Shown piece after piece: positions 36,043 to 45,333 of a stretch of DNA of 64,000 bases (the stretch's first letter is position 1; each line of letters begins with the position of its first letter). Below the pieces are notes generated by a model. The model saw only the letters and a program-made list of their open reading frames with translations. It had not been told where the DNA came from and did no database searches. Origin of the DNA: Bacillus thuringiensis. Lineage in GTDB: Bacteria > Bacillota > Bacilli > Bacillales > Bacillaceae_G. Made by a program: the position numbers and the translations under genes. Where the stretch lies: the NCBI RefSeq assembly GCF_001182785.1, contig NZ_CP012099.1:3532501-3596500 (forward strand), read 5' to 3'.

Positions 36043-36267
36043 CTATTCTAATTCAATGGAAACATTTTTTTGTGGTACAAATGTAGAAATTGCATGTTTA
36101 TAAATAAGCTGTTGCTTACCTTCTGTTTCCAGTAGGACTGTAAAATTATCAAATCCTTTAATTAGTCCACGAAGCTGGAAACCATTTAATAAGTACAGCG
36201 TAACAAACGTATTTTCTTTACGGAGTTGATTTAAAAACTGATCTTGAATATTGATTGATTGCTTCAT
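36043..36267 (-). CDS. hfq: RNA chaperone Hfq
   Basis: A 74-residue Sm-like protein: [20 protein letters not shown] is the N-terminal helix and first strand, and YKHAISTF is the Sm2 motif that builds the uridine-binding pore of the hexamer. Length equals that of B. subtilis Hfq (73), with a short acidic tail. It lies 21 bases after miaA, its usual partner. Its transcript now runs into the IS element in the sense direction. Confidence 0.97.
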
Positions 36268-36288
36268 GTCGAATCCTCCTCTTTTTCT

Positions 36289-37242
36289 CTACTTACTATT
36301 ATTCGACTTTACTTGTAACTTTCCTTCTATGTATCGTAAAATTTCTGACGTTTTTTCACCGTCTGTAACATCAAACCACGTGACATCCATTTTATTACGG
36401 AACCACGTTAATTGACGCTTTGCATAACGACGCGAATTCGTCTTTAATTGTGATACCGCATCTTCTAAAGGGGCTCGATTCTCAAAATAATCATAGATTT
36501 CTTTATATCCAATCGCTTGAATAGATTGACAATCTCGTATCCCTCTATTATACAGACCTTCCACTTCCTCTAATAGGCCTTGTTCCATCATCAAATCCAC
36601 TCGTAAGTTAATGCGATCGTATAGCATTTCTCGATCCATTGTCAAGCCAATTAATGAAACATCATAGAGTAACTCTTTTTCTTGTTTCTCAATTTGGTCA
36701 CTCATTTTTTCACCCGTCGTGTGGAAAATTTCTAACGCTCGAATGACACGTCGTACATTATTTGCATGAATACGCTCCGCACTTTCCGGATCTACTTCTT
36801 GCAATTTTTTATGTACATATTCCACACCGCGTTCTAAAGCTAACTTTTCCATTTGCTCTCGGTATATCACATCACCAGCATCATCTGTAAACTGATAATC
36901 GAATAAAACAGATTGTATATAAAGACCGGTCCCACCAACTATAATTGGTAATTTACCACGTTCTGTAATTTCTCGAATATGCTTGCGAACACGTTCTTGA
37001 AATTCCGCGACAGAAAATGAATCTTCCGGATTTTTTATATCGACCATATAATGTGGAATTCCGTCCATCTCTGCTTGTGTTACCTTTGCAGTTCCAATAT
37101 CCATCGTTCGATAGATTTGCATGGAATCACCACTAATAATTTCACCGTTCAACGCTTTGGCAAGATCGATACTTAACTTCGTCTTTCCAACAGCAGTTGG
37201 TCCAATGATGACAGCAACTTTTTCACGTTGCACTTCTCCCAT
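36289..37242 (-). CDS. miaA: tRNA dimethylallyltransferase MiaA
   Basis: A 317-residue enzyme that adds a dimethylallyl group to A37 of tRNAs reading codons that begin with U. The P-loop is GPTAVGKTKLS, the DSMQIYRTMDIGTAK block binds substrate, and the C-terminal RRYAKRQLTWFRN is conserved. The start MGEVQREK at 37242 is preferred over an ATG three codons upstream. It is first in the miaA-hfq unit. Confidence 0.96.
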   Translation of the reverse strand: MGEVQREKVAVIIGPTAVGKTKLSIDLAKALNGEIISGDSMQIYRTMDIGTAKVTQAEMDGIPHYMVDIKNPEDSFSVAEFQERVRKHIREITERGKLPIIVGGTGLYIQSVLFDYQFTDDAGDVIYREQMEKLALERGVEYVHKKLQEVDPESAERIHANNVRRVIRALEIFHTTGEKMSDQIEKQEKELLYDVSLIGLTMDREMLYDRINLRVDLMMEQGLLEEVEGLYNRGIRDCQSIQAIGYKEIYDYFENRAPLEDAVSQLKTNSRRYAKRQLTWFRNKMDVTWFDVTDGEKTSEILRYIEGKLQVKSNNSK

Positions 37243-37422
37243 ATCATTCAACTCTCTTTATGTAATATACTCCATCTATTGATTATACCCAATCTTACCA
37301 ATTTTAACGGCATGATTGCAAGTTCTTTCATTTCGGTACATGAAATTATACATAAAAAAGAACATAGTTTGTCCAATTCTGCATATACATGATAAAAATA
37401 GTTTTGAGAGGATGAGTTACCT

Positions 37423-37668
37423 ATGAAACAATCCACCATCAATTTTTCATCTTTGACAAAAGACCTCATTTTAGCTACTTCTACAAAAGAACAAAATTGT
37501 TCACAAGAGGAATTATACTTCGCCCTAAATTGTTTACTACGGGTCTTTCATTCTACTCTCCATGAAACAACATTACATCCAGAAAATAAAAATACAGAAT
37601 ATATACAAACGCAATTTTGCAGTGCATATAAAATTATTACAGGTAAAACTATTTATCCCTTTCAATAA
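37423..37668 (+). CDS. Small protein of unknown function, 81 residues
   Basis: MKQSTINFSSLTKDLILATS opens a soluble, probably helical protein with three cysteines. GAGAGGATGAG lies about eight bases before the ATG and a strong terminator follows the stop. I do not recognise the family. It diverges from miaA. A frame on the opposite strand covers the same stretch but has no ribosome binding site. Confidence 0.65.
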   Translation: MKQSTINFSSLTKDLILATSTKEQNCSQEELYFALNCLLRVFHSTLHETTLHPENKNTEYIQTQFCSAYKIITGKTIYPFQ

Positions 37669-37672
37669 TCCA

Positions 37673-37714
37673 TAAAAAGCGGCTGCTTACATAATTTCAA
37701 GCAACCGCTTTTTA
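37673..37714. terminator. Bidirectional terminator
   Basis: AAAAAGCGG and TGCTT arms pair with AAGCA and CCGCTTTTT around a 10-base loop with one mismatch. It serves the 81-residue protein gene and the converging SH3/3D gene. Confidence 0.85.
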
Positions 37715-37730
37715 TATTAATATCGATAAC

Positions 37731-38681
37731 CTATTGTATAACTTTCACTTTTACAGATTTGCGCCCCCAACTATTAGCACTACCATCTGAACCGACTAAT
37801 ACATCAATACGATTTCCTTTAATAGCACCGCCAGTATCTCCAGCGATCGCTTCTCCATATCCTTCTACCCATACTTTTGATCCAAGCGGAATTACTTTCG
37901 GATCAACAGCAATTACTTTCATATTTGGATTTGCTGTTAAATCATGCCCCATTGCAGTTAATACACGACCACCATACGAACCATTCTCACCCGGATCTGC
38001 TGTATATGCCGTCGCTTCTACTGTAATTTCACGACCACCAGTAGGCGCACTTGTTTCAGTAGATTTCGCAACTGGTTTTGCAGCCGGCTTTTCTTTTACC
38101 ACAGGTTTACTTGATTCTACCTTCTTAATAGAATCGTTACTCTTAACAGACTCTTTATTCTTAACTGCTGTATTATTTTTAACCGGCGTATTTGTACTAA
38201 CCGGTCCTTCTTCTTGAGTTGCAACTTCTTTCTTTTCGATTACAGGTGCCGTTCCTGTTAGAAATGGCACGTGAACATATCCGACTTTTCCATTGTAGTC
38301 AAATTGTAACCATTCATTTTGAACTTGATTCGTCGTTTCAATCACATCGTCTTTATTAAGTTTACCAAGAACTTCAGAATCAGTATTCGCTCCAGCACGA
38401 ACATTTAATACGCCCGCCGTTACATAATATGTGCTCTTTGTAAATTCAGCACTTACAAACGCTTCCTTACCGTTCAACTTAATTTTTGTCCATCCATTTT
38501 CTGTATTTATAACATCTAGTGTATTCCCACTTAACACTTTACCTACAAGCTTTGACTCTACATTTGGGTTTTCTCTAACATTTAATACGTCTGTTGTTAC
38601 AATTGTTTCCGCTTTAGCAGAACCCGCAAAAATCCCAAGACCAAAAACTGCTGCTGTTGCTATACCTAATAATTTTTTCAT
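37731..38681 (-). CDS. Secreted cell-wall protein with two SH3b domains and a 3D domain
   Basis: A 316-residue exported protein. A signal peptide (KKLLGIATAAVFGLGIFAGSAKA) is followed by two SH3_3 domains (LNVRENPNVESK and LNVRAGANTDSE), a lysine-, serine- and proline-rich linker, and a C-terminal 3D domain. The 3D domain keeps the three aspartates (AYTADPGEN, VIAVDPKVIPLG, AIAGDTGGAIKGNRIDV), as in lytic transglycosylase-type hydrolases such as YocH. Architecture and location match the cereus-group 'Ent' cell-wall proteins, probably EntD, though that name is from memory. The start at 38681 is chosen from the signal peptide. Confidence 0.85.
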   Translation of the reverse strand: MKKLLGIATAAVFGLGIFAGSAKAETIVTTDVLNVRENPNVESKLVGKVLSGNTLDVINTENGWTKIKLNGKEAFVSAEFTKSTYYVTAGVLNVRAGANTDSEVLGKLNKDDVIETTNQVQNEWLQFDYNGKVGYVHVPFLTGTAPVIEKKEVATQEEGPVSTNTPVKNNTAVKNKESVKSNDSIKKVESSKPVVKEKPAAKPVAKSTETSAPTGGREITVEATAYTADPGENGSYGGRVLTAMGHDLTANPNMKVIAVDPKVIPLGSKVWVEGYGEAIAGDTGGAIKGNRIDVLVGSDGSANSWGRKSVKVKVIQ

Positions 38682-38991
38682 GAATAGCCTCCATTTGCTT
38701 TGTTTTCGTATTCTCATTATAGCAACAGATTTTTAGAATTTTTAGAAATCACACAATTACAAAGCATTCGTAATATACGATTAATGAGTTGTAACATAAA
38801 TTTCCATATTAATAAAATGTATTTCTAATACAATCTTCAATGGTTTTCATATATTTTTCACATACGAGCACAAGAACTTTTTTCCAGAAAAAATTACAGT
38901 GTTACTTTTTTGTTACAAAAAATTCATAATTCATTACATCTTTTACCAAAAAACATCAATATTCAATTGTTAACCTACTTTTTTGTAATAA
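38682..38991. other. Upstream region of the SH3/3D gene
   Basis: About 310 bases, AT-rich. At 38901-38917 the minus strand reads TGTAACAAAAAAGTAAC, one mismatch from the WalR pattern TGTWAH-N5-TGTWAH, which would suit a cell-wall hydrolase gene. No riboswitch fold was recognised. Confidence 0.35.
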
Positions 38992-39019
38992 AAAAAAGCA
39001 GCTAATAAAAGCTACTTTC
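38992..39019 (-). terminator. Terminator of the fru operon
   Basis: On the minus strand AGUAGC pairs with GCUGCU (one G-U) over an eight-base loop, followed by eight T. Confidence 0.7.
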
Positions 39020-39029
39020 TTTTCATTTG

Positions 39030-40886
39030 TTATTGAACTTTCTTTTTCCAAACACCTAGCATAATAGCCGAGACAATCGTTCCAATTAATATAGAGAAAA
39101 TATATAGTAATGGTTTATTTACTAACGCTATTACAAATAATCCACCATGCGGTGCCGGTAATGTAATTTGGAATAACATAGATAACGCACCTGCAATACT
39201 TGAACCAACAACACAACTTACAATTACTCGAACCGGATCTGCAGCTGCAAACGGAATCGCACCTTCTGTAATGAACGATGCTCCCATAATATAATTTGTT
39301 AAACCAGATTTACGTTCCGCTTCTGTAAACTTTGATTTAAAGAATGTAGTTGCGAATGCAATCGCAAGTGGCGGTACCATACCACCAGCCATAACTGCTG
39401 AGTGCACTCCAAAATTTTGTGCTTCTATTGCAGCAATACCAAACGTAAATGCCGCTTTATTAATTGGACCACCCATATCAATTGCCATCATACCACCTAA
39501 AATAAGACCTAGTAATATAGCATTCGTACCGTTTAAACCATTTAACCACCCTGTCAACATTTCATTTAATGCTACTACAGGCGGAATTACTACTTTTTGC
39601 ATTACAACTCCTGTAATCAATAATCCAAAGACTGGATATAACAAAACAGGTTTAATTCCTTCTAATTGTACTGGTAGTCCTGAAAATAATCTTTTCAACC
39701 CTAAAACAACATATCCAGCTAAGAAACCAGCAATTAATCCACCTAAAAATCCAGCATTCGCATTCGCTGCTAAAAATCCACCTACAACACCAGGCATAAA
39801 ACCAGGACGATCAGCAATAGAGCTTGCAATAAATCCAGCTAAAATTGGTACAAGGAATAAAAACGCACCTGTTTTTCCTCCACCAATTGACATGAACAAT
39901 TCAGCTAAAGGACCTTCCGCCTTTATACCACCAAACGAAAACGCTAGCGCTATTAAAATCCCGCCACCAACAACGAATGGAAGCATATTACTTACACCGC
40001 TCATTAAATGCTTATAAATTCCTAATCCTTTTTCTCTCTCAATACTTTCTGATTTCCCGTCCTCTTTTACACCTTTAAAGATTGGTGCATCTTGTTTGAC
40101 AGCTCGATTGAGCAATTTTTCCGTTTTTCGAATCCCGTCAGCAACTGGCACTTGAATGACATGTTTACCAGCAAAACGATTCATTTCTACTTGTTTATCT
40201 GCCGCAACAATAATAGCTGTTGCACGTTCAATATCCTCTTTCGTTAAACCGTTTTTAATACCTGTTGATCCGTTTGTTTCAACTTTAATCGCTATTCCTA
40301 ACTCTGCCGCTTTTGCTTTTAAGCTATCCGCCGCCATATATGTGTGAGCGATTCCCGTTGGGCAAGCTGTAACAGCAAGTACGTACGGTTCATTTCCTTC
40401 TGGTTTGGCGACCTCAATCTCTTCTTCTTTTTCATTCTCTTTTTCATCAAATAGACGAAGAAGCTCAATTTCATCCTTCGCTTCTAATAGTTGCTTGCGA
40501 AATCCTTCATCCATTAATACTGTCGATAAACGAGACAACGTTTCTAAATGAGTATTATTCGCTCCTTCACTTGCAGCAATCATAAAGAATAAATGCGCAG
40601 GCTGTCCATCAAGCGACTCATAATTGATACCGCTTACACTTCTACCAAAACAAATCGATGGTTGTTTAACAGCCTTTGTCTTCGCATGAGGTATTGCAAT
40701 ACCTTCCCCAATTCCAGTCGTACTTTGGGACTCCCGCTTTAAAATAGCTTCTTTAAATTCCGTTTTACTATTTAAACGATTTGCCCCGTTTAATTTCTCA
40801 ACTAATTCATCTATGACAGCTTCTTTATTTGAAGCTGCCAAATCCATAATGACTGTATCCCTTTTTAATAGTTCTGTAATTTTCAT
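39030..40886 (-). CDS. fruA: Fructose PTS transporter, EIIABC fusion
   Basis: A 618-residue permease that takes up fructose and phosphorylates it to fructose 1-phosphate. Domains run A-B-C: EIIA (residues 1-145) with phospho-His67 in GIAIPHAK, EIIB (about 168-265) with phospho-Cys175 in ACPTGIAHTYMAADSL, and EIIC (about 290-618) with eight or more membrane helices. It is last in the fruR-fruK-fruA operon, 13 bases after fruK. Confidence 0.96.
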   Translation of the reverse strand: MKITELLKRDTVIMDLAASNKEAVIDELVEKLNGANRLNSKTEFKEAILKRESQSTTGIGEGIAIPHAKTKAVKQPSICFGRSVSGINYESLDGQPAHLFFMIAASEGANNTHLETLSRLSTVLMDEGFRKQLLEAKDEIELLRLFDEKENEKEEEIEVAKPEGNEPYVLAVTACPTGIAHTYMAADSLKAKAAELGIAIKVETNGSTGIKNGLTKEDIERATAIIVAADKQVEMNRFAGKHVIQVPVADGIRKTEKLLNRAVKQDAPIFKGVKEDGKSESIEREKGLGIYKHLMSGVSNMLPFVVGGGILIALAFSFGGIKAEGPLAELFMSIGGGKTGAFLFLVPILAGFIASSIADRPGFMPGVVGGFLAANANAGFLGGLIAGFLAGYVVLGLKRLFSGLPVQLEGIKPVLLYPVFGLLITGVVMQKVVIPPVVALNEMLTGWLNGLNGTNAILLGLILGGMMAIDMGGPINKAAFTFGIAAIEAQNFGVHSAVMAGGMVPPLAIAFATTFFKSKFTEAERKSGLTNYIMGASFITEGAIPFAAADPVRVIVSCVVGSSIAGALSMLFQITLPAPHGGLFVIALVNKPLLYIFSILIGTIVSAIMLGVWKKKVQ

Positions 40887-40899
40887 ATGTTGCTTCCCC

Positions 40900-41811
40900 C
40901 TATCGCTTAGCTACAATTACTTGCGACAATAATTCTTCTACTTTTTCCTTCTTACATAAATCAGCTGAAAATGCTGTTGCACTCCCTGTTGCAACGCCGT
41001 ATTGAAATGCCTTTTCAATATCTTTTGTCTGTTCATATTTGCCTACAAACCCTGCAACAAGAGAATCTCCGGCCCCAACTGAATTAATTACAACACCTTT
41101 TGGAACAGTCGCTTCATATATACCTTCTGCCGTAAATAATAAAGCTCCCTCTCCAGCCATCGATACGATAACGTGTTTTACACCTTGTTCAATTAATTTT
41201 CTTCCATAAGGTAAAATGTCTTCTACTGTTGAAAGCTCCACTCCAAACAACTCACCAAGTTCATGGTGGTTTGGCTTAATTAAAAATGGCTTATTTTTAA
41301 TTACATGTTGCAGTGCACTTCCACTTGCATCTACTACTACACGAATACCTTTTTCAGCTCCAAACGCAGCGATTGATTCGTAAAAGGTACTTGGAATAGA
41401 GACTGGTACACTCCCAGCGAGTACAACACAATCTCCAGGTTGCATACTCTCAATTTTTTTCATTAACTGTTCGAACTGCTCTTTTGTTACAAGAGGACCT
41501 TGGCCATTTAATTCTGTTTCTTCTTTCCCTTTTATTTTCACATTAATGCGAGTATCTTCATCTACTTGGACGAAGTTAGTTGTTACACCTTCATCATGTA
41601 ATACCTCTTTAATAAATTGACCAGTAAATCCACCAGTAAATCCAAGTGCTATATTTTTAACACCTAAACGCTGAAGAACACGAGAAACATTAATTCCTTT
41701 TCCTCCAGGAAACTTCATATCTTTCTCCGCTCGATTTATTGTTCCTAAATCAAAAGAAGGAACTTGCACTACATAATCAATAGATGGGTTTAAAGTAACT
41801 GTATAGATCAT
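40900..41811 (-). CDS. fruK: 1-phosphofructokinase
   Basis: A 303-residue PfkB-family kinase that turns fructose 1-phosphate into the 1,6-bisphosphate. GGKGINVSRVLQRLG is the PfkB substrate motif, and VNSVGAGDSLVAGF carries the catalytic aspartate and anion hole. It overlaps the fruR stop by four bases and precedes fruA. Confidence 0.96.
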   Translation of the reverse strand: MIYTVTLNPSIDYVVQVPSFDLGTINRAEKDMKFPGGKGINVSRVLQRLGVKNIALGFTGGFTGQFIKEVLHDEGVTTNFVQVDEDTRINVKIKGKEETELNGQGPLVTKEQFEQLMKKIESMQPGDCVVLAGSVPVSIPSTFYESIAAFGAEKGIRVVVDASGSALQHVIKNKPFLIKPNHHELGELFGVELSTVEDILPYGRKLIEQGVKHVIVSMAGEGALLFTAEGIYEATVPKGVVINSVGAGDSLVAGFVGKYEQTKDIEKAFQYGVATGSATAFSADLCKKEKVEELLSQVIVAKR

Positions 41812-42560
41812 TGTTTATCAGCCTCAATTACATTGGTTTGTTTTTTATATTTTTCTAAATCAATTTCTAAATGGTTTGTAATAATATTTGCATCTTCAAC
41901 ATTTGCAATTTTCGCAAACGCAACTTCTGAAAACTTACTTTCATCAATTAAGAAATATCCTTCGTTTGCTAATGTTAATGCCATTTGTTTTAAGAGCGCT
42001 TCTTCTGGATCTGGCGTTGTAAAGCCAAGCTGTTCATGTACACCATTTGCACCTAAAAAACATTTATCAAAACGATACTTCTGCATACTTTCCTGTGCCA
42101 TAGCACCGATTAAAGCTTTCGTCCTACTCTTCATCATTCCGCCTAGTAAATACGCACGAATATTATTTTCAACTAAAGCTTCAATATGCATAAGTCCATT
42201 CGTAACGACAGTAACATCTTTATTTATTAAAAATGGAATCATTTCAAATGTTGTACTTCCTGCATCTAAATAAATACAATCACCTTGTTCAATAACGCTA
42301 GCCGCATAATTAGCAATTTGTTGTTTTATTTGAATGTTTTTGGATGATTTTTCAACCATCGTTGGTTCTTGCCCTTTTCCTGTTAAAACAGCGGCACCAC
42401 CATGAACTCTTTTTAATAACCTTTGCTTTTCCAATTGTGCTAAATCACGGCGAATTGTCGACTCAGAGCTTTCTGTTTTTTCAACTAATTGCTGTAATTT
42501 TACAACTTTCTGTTCTTTTACAAGTTGCAATATCATTTGATGACGTTCAGGAGTTAACAT
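41808..42560 (-). CDS. fruR: DeoR-family repressor of the fructose operon
   Basis: A 250-residue regulator. Residues 1-55 are the DeoR helix-turn-helix (MLTPERHQMILQLVKEQ, then ESSESTIRRDLAQLEKQ) and the rest is a sugar-phosphate sensor (DAGSTTFEMIPFL, FLGANGVH). It should release DNA on binding fructose 1-phosphate. GAAGAGGTGA precedes the ATG at 42560; 29 further codons in frame lack a site and overlap the promoter. Confidence 0.92.
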   Translation of the reverse strand: MLTPERHQMILQLVKEQKVVKLQQLVEKTESSESTIRRDLAQLEKQRLLKRVHGGAAVLTGKGQEPTMVEKSSKNIQIKQQIANYAASVIEQGDCIYLDAGSTTFEMIPFLINKDVTVVTNGLMHIEALVENNIRAYLLGGMMKSRTKALIGAMAQESMQKYRFDKCFLGANGVHEQLGFTTPDPEEALLKQMALTLANEGYFLIDESKFSEVAFAKIANVEDANIITNHLEIDLEKYKKQTNVIEADKQ

Positions 42561-42584
42561 TTTATTCACCTCTTCTTTGATTAC

Positions 42585-42660
42585 AGTATAATGAAAACGG
42601 TCACAAAAATCAACCATAAACAACCAAAAATAATCAAAAACACCCACAAACGTTTATAAA
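42585..42660 (-). promoter_or_regulatory. fru operon promoter with direct-repeat operator
   Basis: On the minus strand TTGATT and TATACT are 17 bases apart (42608-42613 and 42585-42590). Upstream, units of the type TTGATTATTT, TTGGTTGTTT and TGGTTGATTT follow at roughly 10-12-base spacing, as expected for a DeoR-family operator. Confidence 0.6.
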
Positions 42661-42666
42661 CAGCAA

Positions 42667-42709
42667 AAAAGAAACCTATTCGATCAAACAATCAAATAGG
42701 TTTCTTTTC
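42667..42709. terminator. Terminator of the alcohol dehydrogenase gene
   Basis: AAAAGAAACCTATT and AATAGGTTTCTTTT form a 14-bp stem over a 14-base loop. Confidence 0.8.
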
Positions 42710-42718
42710 TAAATTCAC

Positions 42719-43882
42719 TTATAAAGAAGCTTTATATATACTTAGAACATCATCTTTATTTAATTTTTTAAAGTTACCAAATTCACCATACGCCATCGCT
42801 TTATTAGCCATTATATCAATTTCATTTTCTCCAATAGCGTAATCAGATAATGTTACTGGTGCCTCAATTGAAGTCCAAAATTGACGCAGTGCCTCAATTC
42901 CTTCTAACGCCACTTCTTTATCTGTTTTACCACCTGTTTCTATATCAAATACACGAATAGCGAACTGTTTAAAACGACTTACATTTTCCTCTACAACATG
43001 CTTCATCCAGTTCGGGAATAAAATCGCAAGGCCACCCCCATGTGGTATATCATGAACAGCAGAAACTGCATGCTCAATATTATGAGTCGCCCAATCTCCT
43101 TTCACTCCCATCGCTAAAATGCCGTTTAACGCCATAGTACCACAATATAAAATAGTTTCTCTATGCTCATAATTTTCTAAATCACTTAAAAGCTTAGGAG
43201 CTGTCTCAATTACTGTTTTTAAAACAGCTTCACAATAACGATCTTGTAGTTCTGTATTCGTTCCATGATGGAAATATTGTTCTAATACGTGCGACATAAT
43301 ATCTACCATACCGTAAATTGTTTGATCTTTCGGTACAGAAGTAGTATGAACTGGATCTAAAATCGAAAACTGCGGGAAAGTAACCGGGCTACCCCATCCA
43401 TACTTTTCATTCGTTTCCCAGTTTGTAATTACCGAGCCTGCATTCATTTCAGATCCTGTTGCTGCAAGAGTAAGTACAGTACCAAATGGTAATGCCTCAT
43501 TAGCAAATGTTTTTTTCGTTACAATATCCCATACATCTCCATCGTACTTACTCCCAGCTGCAATTGCCTTCGTACAGTCGATCACACTTCCTCCACCAAC
43601 TGCTAAAATGAATTCAACACCATTCTCTTTACAAATTTGAATCCCTTTCTTTACAGTTGATACACGTGGATTCGGTTCAACACCTGTCAATTCAAATACT
43701 TCTGCATTAATATCCTTTAAAATAGAAATTACATTATCATAAATACCGTTTCTTTTAATGCTGCCTCCCCCGTATACGAGAAGAACTTTTTTACCGAACT
43801 GTGGAATTTCAGTTTTTAACTGTTCTAATTGACCTTTACCGAAAATAAGTTTCGTTGGATTACGAAATACAAAATTTTGCAT
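42719..43882 (-). CDS. Iron-containing alcohol dehydrogenase (YugJ/butanol dehydrogenase type)
   Basis: A 387-residue group III alcohol dehydrogenase. The N-terminal NAD(P)-binding half has [11 protein letters not shown] and [13 protein letters not shown]. The C-terminal half has the metal-binding histidines in [22 protein letters not shown] (within residues 258-280). The length equals that of the B. subtilis YugJ/YugK pair, which use NAD(P)H on butanol-like substrates. It is monocistronic. Confidence 0.9.
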   Translation of the reverse strand: MQNFVFRNPTKLIFGKGQLEQLKTEIPQFGKKVLLVYGGGSIKRNGIYDNVISILKDINAEVFELTGVEPNPRVSTVKKGIQICKENGVEFILAVGGGSVIDCTKAIAAGSKYDGDVWDIVTKKTFANEALPFGTVLTLAATGSEMNAGSVITNWETNEKYGWGSPVTFPQFSILDPVHTTSVPKDQTIYGMVDIMSHVLEQYFHHGTNTELQDRYCEAVLKTVIETAPKLLSDLENYEHRETILYCGTMALNGILAMGVKGDWATHNIEHAVSAVHDIPHGGGLAILFPNWMKHVVEENVSRFKQFAIRVFDIETGGKTDKEVALEGIEALRQFWTSIEAPVTLSDYAIGENEIDIMANKAMAYGEFGNFKKLNKDDVLSIYKASL

Positions 43883-43967
43883 ATTTCTTTACCATCCCTT
43901 CTATTTGAAAAGCAACTATACTTTTGTATACCATATTTTTTTCATTTCACAAAAATATTTGCTTAAT

Positions 43968-43999
43968 AAAAAAATCCCAGCCTACAGGCTGAGATTTTT
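43968..43999 (-). terminator. Terminator of the DUF420 gene
   Basis: AAAATC and CAGCCT arms pair with AGGCTG and GATTTT around ACA with a one-base mismatch, ending against the stop codon. Confidence 0.8.
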
Positions 44000-44542
44000 T
44001 TATTGGTAATAAGGTGAGATCATTAAGTAAACAATAACACCAGATAAACTTACATATAACCAAATCGGCATCGTCCAACGTACAATTTTACGGTGACGTG
44101 TCAATTGATTTGTAAAACCAAATACAAGTGCAAACAATGCAAGTGGTACAATAATTGCTGCAAGGATAATATGCGTAATTAAAATAATGAAGTACACATA
44201 TTTAATGAACCCTTCTCCGCCAAAATGTGTTGCTGGCGCCAAGTAATGATACGATAAATAAGAAACACAAAATAGCAACGTCGTTGTAAATGCTGCGAGG
44301 ATAAAACCACGGTGCATTTTCACATTCTTTTTAATAATAGAGTATAAAGCTGCTAATAAGAATACGAACGTAAAGCTATTAAAAATCGCATTTAACATTG
44401 GTAAAATTGTTACATCAAAATGTACTTCTCCTTCATAGCCAACAGGTCCAAAGAACAAAAATAAAATAATCGCATTTACAATTACAGAAAGCGTTATCAC
44501 AATAGGAGCATAGCTTTTCTGATTTGTTGATTGATCCACCAA
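44000..44542 (-). CDS. DUF420 membrane protein (YozB-like)
   Basis: A 180-residue protein with five predicted membrane helices. It keeps the DUF420 pattern of histidines near helix ends (KKNVKMHRGF, SYLSYHY, ILITHIILA, TRHRKIVRWTMP), which may bind haem or metal. Relatives such as YozB and CtaM are linked to cytochrome oxidase assembly; that role here is inferred. The start is probably the TTG at 44542, eight bases after GGGAG; the open frame reaches an ATG at 44578 without a good site. Confidence 0.8.
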   Translation of the reverse strand: MVDQSTNQKSYAPIVITLSVIVNAIILFLFFGPVGYEGEVHFDVTILPMLNAIFNSFTFVFLLAALYSIIKKNVKMHRGFILAAFTTTLLFCVSYLSYHYLAPATHFGGEGFIKYVYFIILITHIILAAIIVPLALFALVFGFTNQLTRHRKIVRWTMPIWLYVSLSGVIVYLMISPYYQ

Positions 44543-44651
44543 AATGGTCACTCCCTCTTCCTTCAAGTATGTATACATAACCTCACTATTTTAACATATT
44601 ATTCACAGTGTAAATGTGACAATAGTTTGACACAGCAAGACAAGACAAAGA

Positions 44652-44692
44652 AAAAAATCCTTCTTAATAAAACTTCTTAAGAAGGATTTTAT
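44652..44692 (-). terminator. Terminator of the 38-residue peptide gene
   Basis: AAAATCCTTCTTAA and TTAAGAAGGATTTT form a 14-bp stem with a short loop. Confidence 0.85.
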
Positions 44693-44719
44693 CGCTTTAT
44701 TATTCAAATAGCAACGCGA

Positions 44720-44836
44720 TTAATTTTTGTTAAAAAATGTATCGCTATATGCTTGAAAAATTTCAGACACTTGATATCCCATTAATGAAATTGCTGTTAA
44801 TGAAAAGAAACCAATCATAAGAAATCGAAACCACAT
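44720..44836 (-). CDS. Small single-pass membrane peptide, 38 residues
   Basis: MWFRFLMIGFFSLTAISLMG, then a hydrophilic tail ending FFNKN. AGGAGGAG lies before the ATG and a strong hairpin follows the stop, so it is very likely translated. One helix spans the membrane. I do not recognise the family. It is 24 bases downstream of another small protein gene on the same strand. Confidence 0.65.
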   Translation of the reverse strand: MWFRFLMIGFFSLTAISLMGYQVSEIFQAYSDTFFNKN

Positions 44837-44860
44837 ATAAATCTCCTCCTTGTATTTAGC

Positions 44861-45172
44861 TTAAAAAACGTTAGCTACCTTACAAGTTACGTGGCACTCT
44901 TCATCATCACTTTCCTTCTTCTTTACAATTGCTGTTATAAATCGAATCATAAAGAATAGAACAAAAGGAAATTGTTCGTAATTCACATTGGCATAGTTTA
45001 GCAACGGCTCGCGCTGCACATCGAACGGAGATGAGAAGGAATAGAACATACCTTGCTCTTCCATATATACAATTACAATTTTCATGCAAAATACTATTCC
45101 TAAAAACGAAACAATATCTTGCCATTCTGTCGTATATAACAGGTTATACAGCTCTAATACGTACTCTTCCAT
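44861..45172 (-). CDS. Small protein of unknown function, 103 residues
   Basis: MEEYVLELYNLLYTTEWQDI opens a protein with two hydrophobic stretches (IVSFLGIVFCMKIVIVYM and FPFVLFFMIRFITAIV) and a cysteine-containing tail (DEECHVTCKVANVF). AAGGAAGGGGGG precedes three consecutive ATG codons; the third, at 45172, is best spaced. No family was recognised. It is probably co-transcribed with the 38-residue peptide. Confidence 0.6.
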   Translation of the reverse strand: MEEYVLELYNLLYTTEWQDIVSFLGIVFCMKIVIVYMEEQGMFYSFSSPFDVQREPLLNYANVNYEQFPFVLFFMIRFITAIVKKKESDDEECHVTCKVANVF

Positions 45173-45333
45173 CATCATCCCCCCTTCCTTTTTTACCATT
45201 CTGCTCGCCTTCGTATAAAAAGTCAAGAAAAAAGTTTATATCCACTATGACAATAGTAATTACTTGTTTCTATGATTATATATGATTCTTTTATAGCAAT
45301 GATTGGGTGTAACTCTCTTCGAAAACAAGAAAA

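Noticed and set aside
37248..37469. 73-codon minus-strand frame upstream of miaA
   Set aside because: No ribosome binding site; it overlaps the start of the 81-residue plus-strand gene and the miaA leader.
42645..42665. Possible CcpA (cre) site near AAACGTTT before the fru operon
   Set aside because: Four mismatches to the consensus; the DeoR-type direct repeats explain the region better.
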